This document shows, piece by piece, positions 17,910 to 26,141 of a DNA stretch of 64,000 nt. Numbering within the stretch: position 1 is the stretch's first letter; the number at the start of each line of letters is the position of its first letter. This DNA comes from Sphingopyxis sp. Lineage in GTDB: Bacteria > Pseudomonadota > Alphaproteobacteria > Sphingomonadales > Sphingomonadaceae. The notes beneath the pieces were generated by a model. It did no database searches. It saw only the letters and a program-made list of their open reading frames with translations, and had not been told where the DNA came from. Location: NCBI RefSeq assembly GCF_016793825.1, contig NZ_JAEULM010000044.1:310001-374000 (forward strand), given 5' to 3'. Made by a program: the position numbers and the translations under genes.

Positions 17910-19181
17910 ATGACCGGTTCCCTTGTGCTGCTGAAGCAACGCCGGTTCCTGCCCCTTTTTGCCACGCAGTTCCTCAACGCCTTCAACGACAATTTCTACA
18001 AGATGGCGATGGTGATCCTCGCCACCTTCACCATCTACAAGGATCCGGAAACCGAGGCGTGGTTCAACGCGCTAGCCGGCGGACTTTTCATCCTGCCCTT
18101 CTTCCTCTTCTCGGCGCTCGCCGGACAGCTGGCCGACAGCACCGACAAGACGCGGTTGATTCGCCTCATCAAGACCGCCGAGATCGGGATTATGATCGTC
18201 GGCGCGGCGGGCATCTGGTTACACAATGTCCCGCTGATGCTGCTCGCGCTGTTTTCGATGGGTATGCATTCGACCTTTTTCGGCCCCATCAAATACGCAA
18301 TCCTGCCCCAGCATCTGGGGGAGGACGAAGTTCTCGCCGGCACCGGATGGGTCGAGGCGGGCACCTATATCGCCATTCTGGGCGGCTCGATCGTCGGCGG
18401 CCTCACGCCCCCGCATATTGCTATTCCCGGCATCATATGCGTCGCGATCATCGGCCGGTTGACGGCGTCGCACGTGCCCCCCGCGCCGCCGGAAAAGGAA
18501 GCCGAAGGGCTCGCCATCGACCATAATGTCCTGCGTTCGTCGTGGCAGCTCGTGAACGGCACGATGCATATCCCGCGCCTGTTCCTCGCGATCGTGTCGA
18601 TCAGCTTCTTCTGGGCGATCGGCGCGATCCTCGCGGCGCAATTTCCGCCGCTGGTCAAAAACGCATTGGGCGCCGACAATACGGTCGCCACGATGTTCAC
18701 GGCCATATTCTCGGTCGGCGTCGCGATCGGATCGATCATCGTCAACCGGCTTCTCAAGGGCCATGTTTCGGCGCGATATTCGCCCGGATCGGTGATCGTG
18801 ATGGGGCTCTTCGTGCTGGATCTCTGGTGGTCGGTGAAGGGCTGGACGCACCGCGACGGCAGCCTGATGGACTGGCGCGAGTTCCTGTCGCTGACGGCGG
18901 GCGACCGCATCATCGTCGATCTGCTGGGCATAGCGGTGGCCGGCGGCATGTTCGTGGTGCCGCTCTACGCCTTCCTGACCACCACGGTCGCCAAGTCGCA
19001 AACGGCGCGTACCGTCGCAGCCAACAATATCGTCAATTCGGGCTTCATGGTCGCCGCGACGCTGTTGCTCAGCGTCCTGATCGCGCTCGGCCTGACCATC
19101 GACGACACCTTGCTGATGGTCGCCGCGATGTGCCTTCTGTCCGCCTGGCTCGCCTGGAAACTGCACAAGGCCTGCGACTAG
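17910..19181 (+). CDS. MFS transporter, LplT-like
   Basis: 423 aa from the ATG at 17910 (a TTG at 17844 and an ATG at 17883 are in frame upstream but give a non-homologous leader). Twelve hydrophobic helices are expected. The opening QRRFLPLFATQFLNAFNDNFYK is typical of the lysophospholipid transporter LplT and of the MFS half of Aas-type acyltransferase fusions. It may flip lysophospholipids for re-acylation. The partner acyltransferase is not in the window, so the substrate is inference. Divergent from pgsA, a phospholipid gene. Confidence 0.85.
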   Translation: MTGSLVLLKQRRFLPLFATQFLNAFNDNFYKMAMVILATFTIYKDPETEAWFNALAGGLFILPFFLFSALAGQLADSTDKTRLIRLIKTAEIGIMIVGAAGIWLHNVPLMLLALFSMGMHSTFFGPIKYAILPQHLGEDEVLAGTGWVEAGTYIAILGGSIVGGLTPPHIAIPGIICVAIIGRLTASHVPPAPPEKEAEGLAIDHNVLRSSWQLVNGTMHIPRLFLAIVSISFFWAIGAILAAQFPPLVKNALGADNTVATMFTAIFSVGVAIGSIIVNRLLKGHVSARYSPGSVIVMGLFVLDLWWSVKGWTHRDGSLMDWREFLSLTAGDRIIVDLLGIAVAGGMFVVPLYAFLTTTVAKSQTARTVAANNIVNSGFMVAATLLLSVLIALGLTIDDTLLMVAAMCLLSAWLAWKLHKACD

Positions 19182-19191
19182 GCCCCTGCCG

Positions 19192-19419
19192 TCAGAGCAG
19201 GAACATCATCGTCGCGACGAAGAAGATGGCGAAGCTCTCCACAAACAGGCGCGTATCGCTGCCTCGCGCCCATGGCGACGGCAGGGCACGGTCCACGCGC
19301 AAGGTCTCGCGCAACTCGCCCTGCCAATCTCCGGCCCCATTCAGCCGCGCGATGGTGAGCTGGCGTGCGGCATGCAGACGCAACCGCTCGCGAATATTGA
19401 TCTGGTCGTCCGAGTCCAT
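19192..19419 (-). CDS. Small single-pass membrane protein, putative CtrA target
   Basis: 75 aa. The first two-thirds are soluble and charged, with an RERLRLHAARQL helix. The last 15 residues (FVESFAIFFVATMMFLL region) form a C-terminal transmembrane helix, so it is probably tail-anchored with its N-terminus in the cytoplasm. No family recognised. ATG start at 19419. The upstream DNA carries three GTTAA(C) words, including a perfect CtrA full site at 19458-19473. Confidence 0.65.
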   Translation of the reverse strand: MDSDDQINIRERLRLHAARQLTIARLNGAGDWQGELRETLRVDRALPSPWARGSDTRLFVESFAIFFVATMMFLL

Positions 19420-19439
19420 GCCCGCGAGGCTAGGACTGC

Positions 19440-19473
19440 GTTAACGAGTCGATAAGGTTAAAAAAGAGTTAAC
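19440..19473. promoter_or_regulatory. CtrA-type binding site cluster
   Basis: A palindromic GTTAAC at 19440-19445 is followed at 19458-19473 by TTAA-N7-TTAAC, an exact match to the alphaproteobacterial CtrA full-site consensus. A GANTC methylation site (GAGTC) lies between them at 19446-19450. The cluster is 20-54 bp upstream of the small membrane protein gene on the minus strand. Confidence 0.6.
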
Positions 19474-19514
19474 GGCAGCCGCGTCCCGCGACGGGACGAT
19501 TACCGGCGCGTTCC

Positions 19515-20237
19515 TTAACCGCCGGGCATCCGGCGGATCCGCACCGCCTTGCGATCGGCCAGTCCTTTCTGGAACGGTTTGCAGGCCTGAGGCCGCATCC
19601 GCGGGCCAAGGCAGAGGCTTACTTCGCTGAGCGAGCCGTCGCGGTCGGCGGTCACCGCCACCATGGATTCCGTCACGCCCCGATTGCGTGCGGCAAACGC
19701 GCGGCGAACATCTCTCGCGGTCCGGGCGTCGGCCGCCAGCGCTTCCATGTCAGGAAAACGCACCGCCCGAAACAGCATGGCAGCCGCCTGAAAATACGCG
19801 GCGGGGTGCGGGCTCATGCACGTCCCATGCTTCGCCCATTCATGCTGCAAAAGCTGCGCCGACGGCGTCATGCACAGATGCTTCTTCAACACTGGCTGCG
19901 GCACGATCTTCGCCGGTCGGCACCATTGTGGATAGCCCGGCGTATCCGCCTCGGGCCACAGGCCATGCAGCACCCATCCAAAACGGCCATTCTCGCCCGA
20001 ACACTGAAAGCGGTCGCGCGCATCGCGCGGATTGCGAACCCTTGCGCAATGCTGCGGCGACCAGCTCATACTCAGCTTGTATCCGGTGATCGCCGGCGTG
20101 CGCACCGGCTCGTCGCGCGGCCGCTGTTCCAGACGCGGGATCGCGATACGATCGGGGATCGTGCAGGCAAGCGACTGAGCCTGCGCCGCGGCCGGTGCCA
20201 GCACCAGCGCCGCGGCAACCGCGCTACGCCAGCGCAA
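19515..20237 (-). CDS. Secreted RNase T2-family ribonuclease
   Basis: 240 aa with an N-terminal signal peptide ending near AAAQA (residue 20). Both catalytic segments of RNase T2 are present: CAS1 HGLWP at 91-95 and CAS2 HEWAKHGTC at 132-140, giving catalytic H91, H132, E133 and H137. Several Cys pairs would form periplasmic disulfides. It would cleave single-stranded RNA, like E. coli RNase I. The start is a TTG at 20237, inside the last codons of nadC (14-bp overlap). No other in-frame start keeps the signal peptide. Confidence 0.88.
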   Translation of the reverse strand: MRWRSAVAAALVLAPAAAQAQSLACTIPDRIAIPRLEQRPRDEPVRTPAITGYKLSMSWSPQHCARVRNPRDARDRFQCSGENGRFGWVLHGLWPEADTPGYPQWCRPAKIVPQPVLKKHLCMTPSAQLLQHEWAKHGTCMSPHPAAYFQAAAMLFRAVRFPDMEALAADARTARDVRRAFAARNRGVTESMVAVTADRDGSLSEVSLCLGPRMRPQACKPFQKGLADRKAVRIRRMPGG

Positions 20238-21072
20238 AGTCGAGCCCGATATCCGCCGCCGGCGCCGACTGGGTCAAACGCCCCACCGATACATAGGTCA
20301 CACCCGTCGCCCCGATATCGCGAATCGTGTCGAGCCGCACGCCCCCCGACGCTTCGGTCGGTACCTTGCCGCCAACAAGCGCCACGCTCGCACGCAGCTC
20401 GTCGAGGCTCATGTTGTCCAGCAGCAGGTGCGTCGCGCCCGCCGCAAGCGCGGGTTCGACCTGCGCCACGCGATCGACTTCGACGATGATCCGCTCGATC
20501 CCCGCGTCCACCGCGCGCCGTACCGCTTCTTCGACCGATCCCGCGACCGCGACATGATTGTCCTTGATCATCGCCGCGTCCCACAATCCCATGCGGTGAT
20601 TGCTCGCGCCGCCCATCCGCGTCGCATATTTTTCGAGCACGCGCAGACCCGGAATCGTCTTGCGCGTGTCGAGGAGGATCGCCCCTGTCCCGTCAAGCGC
20701 ATCGACATATTGCCGAGTCATCGTCGCGATGCCTGACAAATGCTGGACCGTGTTCAGCGCCGACCGCTCGGCGGTCAGCATCGCGCGGGCATGGCCCGAC
20801 AGTCGCATCAGGTCGCTGCCGGCCGGCACCCGCGCGCCCTCTTCTACGAGGATTTCGATGTCCATCGCGGGGTCGAGCGCGCGAAAGAAAAGCGCGGCGA
20901 GCGGCAGGCCCGCCACGGTAATGGCATCGCGGCTGTCCATCACCCCCGCAAACAGGGCGTCGGCAGGGATCGTCGCCATCGACGTAATGTCGCCTCCCGA
21001 CGACAAATCCTCGCCAAGGGTGCTGCGGACGAAGGCGCCGGCATCGAAACCGGGAAGGGAGAATTCGCTCAT
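20224..21072 (-). CDS. nadC: Nicotinate-nucleotide pyrophosphorylase (quinolinate phosphoribosyltransferase)
   Basis: 282 aa from the ATG at 21072; the longer frame from 21102 begins with an alternative codon. NadC converts quinolinate and PRPP to nicotinate mononucleotide in de novo NAD synthesis. The QPRTase signature LDTRKTIPGLR is near residue 128, followed by GGASNHRMGLWDAAMIKDNH with substrate-binding Arg, His and Lys. nadA and nadB are not nearby. It is followed by the overlapping RNase T2 gene. Confidence 0.94.
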   Translation of the reverse strand: MSEFSLPGFDAGAFVRSTLGEDLSSGGDITSMATIPADALFAGVMDSRDAITVAGLPLAALFFRALDPAMDIEILVEEGARVPAGSDLMRLSGHARAMLTAERSALNTVQHLSGIATMTRQYVDALDGTGAILLDTRKTIPGLRVLEKYATRMGGASNHRMGLWDAAMIKDNHVAVAGSVEEAVRRAVDAGIERIIVEVDRVAQVEPALAAGATHLLLDNMSLDELRASVALVGGKVPTEASGGVRLDTIRDIGATGVTYVSVGRLTQSAPAADIGLDFALA

Positions 21073-21108
21073 GCCAACGGCGATAGAGCGGCTTCGGCGC
21101 AAATCAAC

Positions 21109-21124
21109 TTGACGTTTACGTCAA
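21109..21124. promoter_or_regulatory. Perfect 7-2-7 palindrome, putative operator
   Basis: TTGACGTTTACGTCAA has 7-bp perfect arms around a TT spacer. It lies in the 97-bp divergent spacer between nadC and the nitronate monooxygenase gene, 45 bp upstream of the latter. It resembles sites reported for MerR-type regulators of branched-chain amino acid and fatty acid catabolism (LiuR-like); that link is inference. Confidence 0.5.
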
Positions 21125-21169
21125 CTAGCGCTGACATAGCTGCAAATAAGGAAATGGAGAGAAACGCCC

Positions 21170-22300
21170 ATGCAATCCCCCATCTGCGCGATGCTCGGTA
21201 TCGAATTCCCGCTGCTCGCCTTCTCCCACTGCCGTGACGTCGTCGTAGCCGTGTCGAAGGCCGGCGGCATGGGCGTCTTCGGCGCCGCGTCGCTACCGCC
21301 CGAACGGCTGGAGGAAGAATTGGCATGGATCGACGATCATATCGGCGGCCGCCCCTATGGTGTCGACCTGATCGTCCCGAACAGCTTCGCCGGCAAGGGC
21401 GAGGATCGCCGCGAGCTGCCGCCGATCCCCGATGCGCACAAGGCCTTCGTTGCCGGGCTGCTGAGCAAGCATGGCGTCGATGACTCGAACCTCGCCCTGC
21501 CCGCCACCGGCGGCAGCCTGGGCGACAATATGCGCGAGGATGGCGCGGCAAAACTGCTCGAGGTCGCGTTTCGCCATCCGATCGGGCTGATCGCCAATGC
21601 GCTGGGGGTTCCACCGCAGCTCATGCTCGACCTCGGCAAGCAGCACAACGTCCCCGTCGCCGCGCTGGTCGGCACGCGCGACCATGCGCTCACCCAGGTG
21701 CGCGCCGGCGTCGACATCCTTGTCGTGGCCGGCGGCGAGGCCGGCGGGCATTGCGGAGAGGTCGCGACGATGGTGCTCGTGCCCGAAGTCGCGGCGGCGG
21801 TCGAGGCCGTAGGGGCCAGCACACCCATCCTCGCGGCCGGCGGGATCGTCACCGGACGGCAGATGGCGGCGGCGATGGCGATGGGCGCGCACGGCGCATG
21901 GACCGGGTCGGTCTGGCTCACCACGGCCGAGGCCGAAACCAATCCGGTCGTAAAGGAAAAGATGCTGGCCGCCTCGTCGCGCGACACGGTCCGGTCGAAA
22001 AGCCGGACCGGCAAGCCGTCGCGCCAGCTCCGCTCGCCATGGACCGATGCATGGGAGGCAGAGGACGCGCCCACGCCGTTGCCGATGCCCCTGCAATCGC
22101 TGGTCAGCGAACCGGCGCTGCGCAAAGTCGACAAGCTGTCCGAAGGGGGCCACGAAGGCGCAAAGGCGCTGGCGACCTATTGGGTCGGCCAGGGAGTCGG
22201 TCTGATGAACGAGGCCATGGGCGCCGGCCAGGTCGTTCAGCAATTCAAGGAAGACTGGATCGCCGCCTGCGAACGCCTGAACGGCTTCGTGAGGGAATGA
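21170..22300 (+). CDS. Nitronate monooxygenase (2-nitropropane dioxygenase-like)
   Basis: 376 aa TIM-barrel flavoprotein. FMN-phosphate binding is suggested by VVAGGEAGGHCGEVATM near residue 185 and AAGGIVTGRQMAAAMAMGAH near 222. These enzymes oxidise alkyl nitronates such as propionate 3-nitronate to carbonyl compounds with nitrite release; some relatives are enoyl-ACP reductases (FabK). GGAGAG precedes the ATG. It is a single gene with a palindromic operator candidate upstream and a palindromic repeat downstream. Confidence 0.85.
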   Translation: MQSPICAMLGIEFPLLAFSHCRDVVVAVSKAGGMGVFGAASLPPERLEEELAWIDDHIGGRPYGVDLIVPNSFAGKGEDRRELPPIPDAHKAFVAGLLSKHGVDDSNLALPATGGSLGDNMREDGAAKLLEVAFRHPIGLIANALGVPPQLMLDLGKQHNVPVAALVGTRDHALTQVRAGVDILVVAGGEAGGHCGEVATMVLVPEVAAAVEAVGASTPILAAGGIVTGRQMAAAMAMGAHGAWTGSVWLTTAEAETNPVVKEKMLAASSRDTVRSKSRTGKPSRQLRSPWTDAWEAEDAPTPLPMPLQSLVSEPALRKVDKLSEGGHEGAKALATYWVGQGVGLMNEAMGAGQVVQQFKEDWIAACERLNGFVRE

Positions 22301-22310
22301 TCATGCCGAT

Positions 22311-22399
22311 CCTCCCGGTCGCGCAGCGATCGGGAGGTGGCAGGCCGCGAGGCTGACGGAGGGGGCAATCGCGCAGCGCTCGCTGCGCTTGTCGCCCCT
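22311..22399. repeat. Intergenic palindromic repeat with two hairpins
   Basis: The first hairpin (22311-22337) has a 12-bp stem with one G-T pair and a GCA loop, starting CCTCCCGGTCGC. The second (22361-22398) pairs GGGGC...GCCCC around an inner perfect GCGCAGCG/CGCTGCGC stem. The unit, read on the other strand as CCCTCCGTCAGCCTCGCGGC followed by a CACCTCC core, looks like a dispersed alphaproteobacterial intergenic element. It fills the gap between nitronate monooxygenase and the convergent cyclophilin gene and could terminate both. Confidence 0.6.
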
Positions 22400-22461
22400 A
22401 CACCAAGCTTCGCATGGCCCCCTCCCCATGTCTTTGGCATGAGGAGGATTACCAAAGGAAC

Positions 22462-22911
22462 TTACGCCACCGTCGCCTTGACGATCTTGCCGGGCTCGCG
22501 CGGCGGCTCGCCCTTCGGCAGCGCGTCGACATTGTCCATGCCTTCGATCACCTCGCCCCACACCGTGTACTGGCGGTCGAGGAAACGCGCATCGTCGAAA
22601 CAGATGAAGAACTGGCTGTTCGCGCTGTTCGGGTTCTGCGCACGCGCCATCGAACACACGCCGCGGACATGCGGCTCGGCGCTGAACTCCTGCGGCAGGT
22701 CGGGCAGCTTGCTGCCGCCCATGCCGGTGCCTGTCGGATCGCCGCCCTGCGCCATGAAACCGGGGATTACGCGGTGGAAGACGACATCGTCGTAAAAGCC
22801 TTCCTTGGCGAGCGTCGTGATGCGTTCGACATGCTGCGGCGCAAGATCGGGGCGCAGGCGGATGACGACATCGCCAGTCGACAGCGAAAGGGTGAGCGTC
22901 TGATCGGACAT
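22462..22911 (-). CDS. Cyclophilin-type peptidyl-prolyl cis-trans isomerase
   Basis: 149 aa. Cyclophilin motifs are clear: FHRVIPGFMAQGGDPTGTG (catalytic Arg and Phe near residues 47-53), SMARAQNPNSANSQFFI (Gln binding site) and FLDRQYTVWGEVIEGMD. No signal peptide, so it is a cytoplasmic foldase of the PpiB type. AAGGAG precedes the ATG. Divergent from mgtE. Confidence 0.94.
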   Translation of the reverse strand: MSDQTLTLSLSTGDVVIRLRPDLAPQHVERITTLAKEGFYDDVVFHRVIPGFMAQGGDPTGTGMGGSKLPDLPQEFSAEPHVRGVCSMARAQNPNSANSQFFICFDDARFLDRQYTVWGEVIEGMDNVDALPKGEPPREPGKIVKATVA

Positions 22912-23014
22912 GGTTGGCTCCTTGATTGAAATCTGGCGTGGGAATTTGGCGGTGCCATAGCGGGGACCAAGGCCAAAGCCACGTACTAAATGCGCAAACG
23001 AATGCCATGGCGTT

Positions 23015-23046
23015 GCCTTCGCCCCCCTGCGGGACTAGGGGGAGGC
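23015..23046 (+). promoter_or_regulatory. Stem-loop in the mgtE leader
   Basis: CCCCCT (23023-23028) pairs with AGGGGG (23037-23042) and the outer GCCT with AGGC. The stem ends about 30 nt before the mgtE ATG. It could be a leader structure or simply a GC-rich hairpin. No known Mg2+ riboswitch pattern was recognised. Confidence 0.35.
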
Positions 23047-23077
23047 ACGGACGCCGCATTACTCAGGGAGGACCGCG

Positions 23078-24538
23078 ATGGACAAACGCGAAGAACCCCT
23101 GCTCCCGGACGACACGATCCTCACCGAAAACCGCGAACCCGACCGCGACCAGCCGCAGCGCGACGTCGAAACCGAACTCGACGAGGACGACCGGTTGCGC
23201 CCCGAATTCGTCCGCGACGTGATCGAACTGGCCGAAGCGGGCGAAGGCGAGGCCGCGCGCGAGCGTGTCGGCCGCCTCCATCCGGCAGACATTGCCGACC
23301 TGTTCGAACTGGCGAGCTCCGACGAGCGGCCTATGCTTGCCGCGGTGCTTGGCGACATGCTGTCCGCAGATGTCGTCGCCGAAATGAACGATTATGTGCG
23401 CGAGGAACTGATCGATCTCCTCGCGCCCGAACAGGTCGCCGAACTCGCATCCGAACTCGATACCGACGACGCCGTCGCGATCATCGAGGATATGGAGGAG
23501 GATGAACAGCAGGCGGTTCTCGACGCGATGGAGCCCGGAGATCGCGCCGCGATCGTGGATGCTCTTTCCTTTCCTGAAGAATCGGCCGGCCGCCTCATGC
23601 AGCGCGAATATGTCGCGGTGCCTGAACATGTCATGGTCGGCGACGTGATCGACCGGCTACGCGAAGACGTCGATCTCGCCACCGATTTCTGGGAAATCTT
23701 CGTCGTCGATCCCATGCACCGCCCGGTCGGCACCTGCCAGCTGAGCTGGATTCTGCGGACCCCTCGCGACGTTTCGATCGCCGATCTGATGAAGCGCGAA
23801 CAGACGCTGATTCCGGTCGATATGGATCAGGAAGAAGTCGCGCTGCGCTTTCAGAAATATGCGCTGATATCGGCGGCGGTCGTCGACAAGGCCGGCCGTC
23901 TGGTCGGGATGATCACGGTCGATGACGTCGTCCATATCATTCAGGAAGAGGCCGGAGAGGATATTCTGCGCCTGTCCGGTGCCGGCGATGGCGACATCAA
24001 CGAACCGATCGCGCTGACGATCCGCACGCGCCTCAGCTGGCTGGTCGTCAACCTCGGCACCGCAATGCTGGCGGCGTCGGTCGTCGGAATATTTCAGGGA
24101 GCGATCGCGAAACTGGCCCTTCTCGCCGTCCTGATGCCGATCGTATCGGGTATGGGCGGCAACGCCGGGACCCAGACGCTGGCCGTGACGGTTCGCGCGA
24201 TCGCGACCAATCAGCTAACGGCCTCGAACACGCTGCGCATGATCCTGCGCGAATTCCGCATCGCGGCGGTGAACGGCCTGTCGCTCGGCATACTCATCGG
24301 GTCGGGAACCGCCCTGCTGTTCGATAATGTCCTGCTCGGCGGCGTCATCGCGGCAGCGATGCTGATCAACAATCTGGTGGCGGGGCTGGCGGGGATATTG
24401 GTGCCCGTCACGCTCGATCGGTTCGACATCGATCCCGCCGTATCGTCGGCGGTCTTTGTCACGACGCTGACCGATATCATGGGCTTTTTCTCGTTCCTGG
24501 GCCTGGCCGTACTCAGCGGCCTGACGGCGATGGGTTGA
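23078..24538 (+). CDS. mgtE: MgtE-type magnesium transporter
   Basis: 486 aa. An acidic N-terminus of about 50 residues precedes the MgtE_N superhelical domain, a pair of CBS domains (about 185-310) and five membrane helices (about 325-486). The pore motif GMGGNAGTQT is near residue 366. The acidic cytosolic N and CBS domains sense intracellular Mg2+ and close the channel. AGGGAGG precedes the ATG. It is followed by a weak hairpin with a T7 tract. Confidence 0.95.
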   Translation: MDKREEPLLPDDTILTENREPDRDQPQRDVETELDEDDRLRPEFVRDVIELAEAGEGEAARERVGRLHPADIADLFELASSDERPMLAAVLGDMLSADVVAEMNDYVREELIDLLAPEQVAELASELDTDDAVAIIEDMEEDEQQAVLDAMEPGDRAAIVDALSFPEESAGRLMQREYVAVPEHVMVGDVIDRLREDVDLATDFWEIFVVDPMHRPVGTCQLSWILRTPRDVSIADLMKREQTLIPVDMDQEEVALRFQKYALISAAVVDKAGRLVGMITVDDVVHIIQEEAGEDILRLSGAGDGDINEPIALTIRTRLSWLVVNLGTAMLAASVVGIFQGAIAKLALLAVLMPIVSGMGGNAGTQTLAVTVRAIATNQLTASNTLRMILREFRIAAVNGLSLGILIGSGTALLFDNVLLGGVIAAAMLINNLVAGLAGILVPVTLDRFDIDPAVSSAVFVTTLTDIMGFFSFLGLAVLSGLTAMG

Positions 24539-24557
24539 ATAACCACCTGATTCAAAA

Positions 24558-24586
24558 GCGATTCGAAGCGATCGCAAAATTTTTTT
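24558..24586 (+). terminator. Weak terminator downstream of mgtE
   Basis: A short GCGAT/ATCGC stem (24558-24562 and 24571-24575) is followed by AAAA and seven T residues at 24580-24586. The stem is short, so strength is doubtful. Confidence 0.4.
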
Positions 24587-24700
24587 ACACCGTCCGCTTT
24601 TTTCGGGAACTTATCCCCTGCATCGGTCGTTTCCTATTCGAGCAGCGATCATCGCCCCCCCGCAGCGCTGCTCAGCAACATTGGCCCGGCCGCATTCCCT

Positions 24701-24711
24701 CCCCCCCCCCC
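24701..24711. repeat. Homopolymeric C11 tract
   Basis: Eleven consecutive C residues, 49 bp upstream of the entericidin-like start codon. The tract is in the promoter/leader region and prone to slippage. Confidence 0.9.
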
Positions 24712-24760
24712 TCGAAGCGTGCCGGGCCATTTTGCAACCTTGTCCCTGAGAGGTGATAAA

Positions 24761-24889
24761 ATGACGAATGTCCGTGTTATTCTCTTCACCCTGCTCGCCA
24801 GTTTTCTGGTCGCTGGCTGCAATACGGTGAAGGGCGCAGGCCGCGATATCGAATCGGTCGGCCAGGCCGGTAGCGAAGTCATCCACTGA
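24761..24889 (+). CDS. Entericidin A/B-family small lipoprotein
   Basis: A 42-aa protein. It starts at an ATG preceded by AGAGGTG. A hydrophobic signal leads to the lipobox LVAGC (C20). The mature part NTVKGAGRDIESVGQA is the entericidin signature. Entericidins are small membrane lipoproteins; in E. coli EcnA/EcnB form a growth-phase antidote/toxin pair. Only one member is present here, so a toxin role cannot be claimed. Confidence 0.88.
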   Translation: MTNVRVILFTLLASFLVAGCNTVKGAGRDIESVGQAGSEVIH

Positions 24890-24928
24890 TCGAGGTCAGG
24901 GTTCGCTTATCCCTGTATTTCGCTTACC

Positions 24929-25732
24929 CTACGCCTCTTCGAGAGGCTCGACAGGCGCCTCTTCGGCGCCTGTCTTGCGATTACGGCTCGTAAACCAGAT
25001 CGCAAAGATCGAAATCTCGTATAAAAACACGAGCGGGATCGCGAGCAAAAGCTGGCTCAGGATATCGGGCGGCGTGAATACGGCGGCGACCGCAAACGCC
25101 GCGACGATCATATAGCGCCGCGCCGAAATGAGCTGCTGCCGCGTCACCAGTCCCGATCGTTCGATGAGCATCAGCAGGATCGGCAACAGGAATGCGATGC
25201 CGAACGCCATGATGAACTGCATGACAAAACTCAGATAGTTGCCGACCGACGGCAGCGCTTCCTGCGTCACGCCGCCGACCTCGCCCTGATATCCGAGCAG
25301 GAATTTCAGCGCGATCGGAATCGTGATGAAATAGGCGAAGCTGGCGCCCACCGCAAACAACACCGGGGTCGCAAACAGGAAAGGCAGCAGAGCGCGCTTT
25401 TCCTTGCGATACAGACCCGGCGCGACGAATTTCCAAAGCTGGTTCGCGATCACCGGAAAAGCGATCATCATCGCCGCGAAAAGCGCGACCTTGATCTCGA
25501 CGAAAAACGCCTCGAATAATTGGGTGTAGATTAGTTTGCCCTGCCCCGCCACGACAAGAGGATGGACAAGAACCCCAAAAATCTCCCGAGCAAAATACAG
25601 ACAAACCCCGAACGCCAACCCAACCGCCATCAACGATTTCAAAAGCCGCGAGCGGAGCTCGACCAGATGATCGAGCAACGGCATCTTGCCACCGGCGCCG
25701 TCCTCGATCGTGTCGGAACCTTCCGTGGTCAC
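24929..25732 (-). CDS. tatC: Sec-independent protein translocase subunit TatC
   Basis: 267 aa with six transmembrane helices. The N-terminal MPLLDHLVELRSRLL motif recognises twin-arginine signal peptides, and QLWKFVAPGLYRKEKR is the conserved first cytoplasmic loop region. The start is GTG at 25732, overlapping the tatB stop by 4 bp (GTGA). Last gene of tatA-tatB-tatC. Candidate substrates in this window are the Tat-signal proteins at 44.5 and 54.3 kb. Confidence 0.96.
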   Translation of the reverse strand: MTTEGSDTIEDGAGGKMPLLDHLVELRSRLLKSLMAVGLAFGVCLYFAREIFGVLVHPLVVAGQGKLIYTQLFEAFFVEIKVALFAAMMIAFPVIANQLWKFVAPGLYRKEKRALLPFLFATPVLFAVGASFAYFITIPIALKFLLGYQGEVGGVTQEALPSVGNYLSFVMQFIMAFGIAFLLPILLMLIERSGLVTRQQLISARRYMIVAAFAVAAVFTPPDILSQLLLAIPLVFLYEISIFAIWFTSRNRKTGAEEAPVEPLEEA

Positions 25733-26109
25733 GGCAGCGGGCCATCGCGCGGCGGCACGTCATGCGTTTCAGGTCGCGTCGCCGCGGCGGCGTGATCGGG
25801 ATTTTCCGGCAATGTATCGTCGGTCAACGGCGCTGCAACAATCGGGGGCGTACCCGCACCTGCATCGTCGATGCGCGGAAACTCGCGCATGATTGCATCG
25901 TTCTGGGCGCGCCATTGCTTCTCGAGCTCTTCGAGCTCAGCCTCGCGCATCATCGTGTCGAGCCCTGCACGGAAATGGCGCGCCATACCGCGCGCCTTGC
26001 CGACCCATTTGCCGACAAAACGCATCGCCTTTGGCAAATCCTTGGGTCCGATGACGACCAAGGCTACCACGATGACGAGCAGCAACTCGGTCGGCGCGAC
26101 GTCGAACAT
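25729..26109 (-). CDS. tatB: Sec-independent protein translocase subunit TatB
   Basis: 126 aa. The N-terminal transmembrane helix (MFDVAPTELLLVIVVALVVIG) begins with the TatB-typical FDV and is followed by the PKDLPKAMR hinge and an amphipathic helix. The C-terminal third is a Pro/Asp-rich unstructured tail. Overlaps tatC by 4 bp. Confidence 0.94.
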   Translation of the reverse strand: MFDVAPTELLLVIVVALVVIGPKDLPKAMRFVGKWVGKARGMARHFRAGLDTMMREAELEELEKQWRAQNDAIMREFPRIDDAGAGTPPIVAAPLTDDTLPENPDHAAAATRPETHDVPPRDGPLP

Positions 26110-26141
26110 GATTCAGCCTGATCTCCGTAGACCGCTATCGG

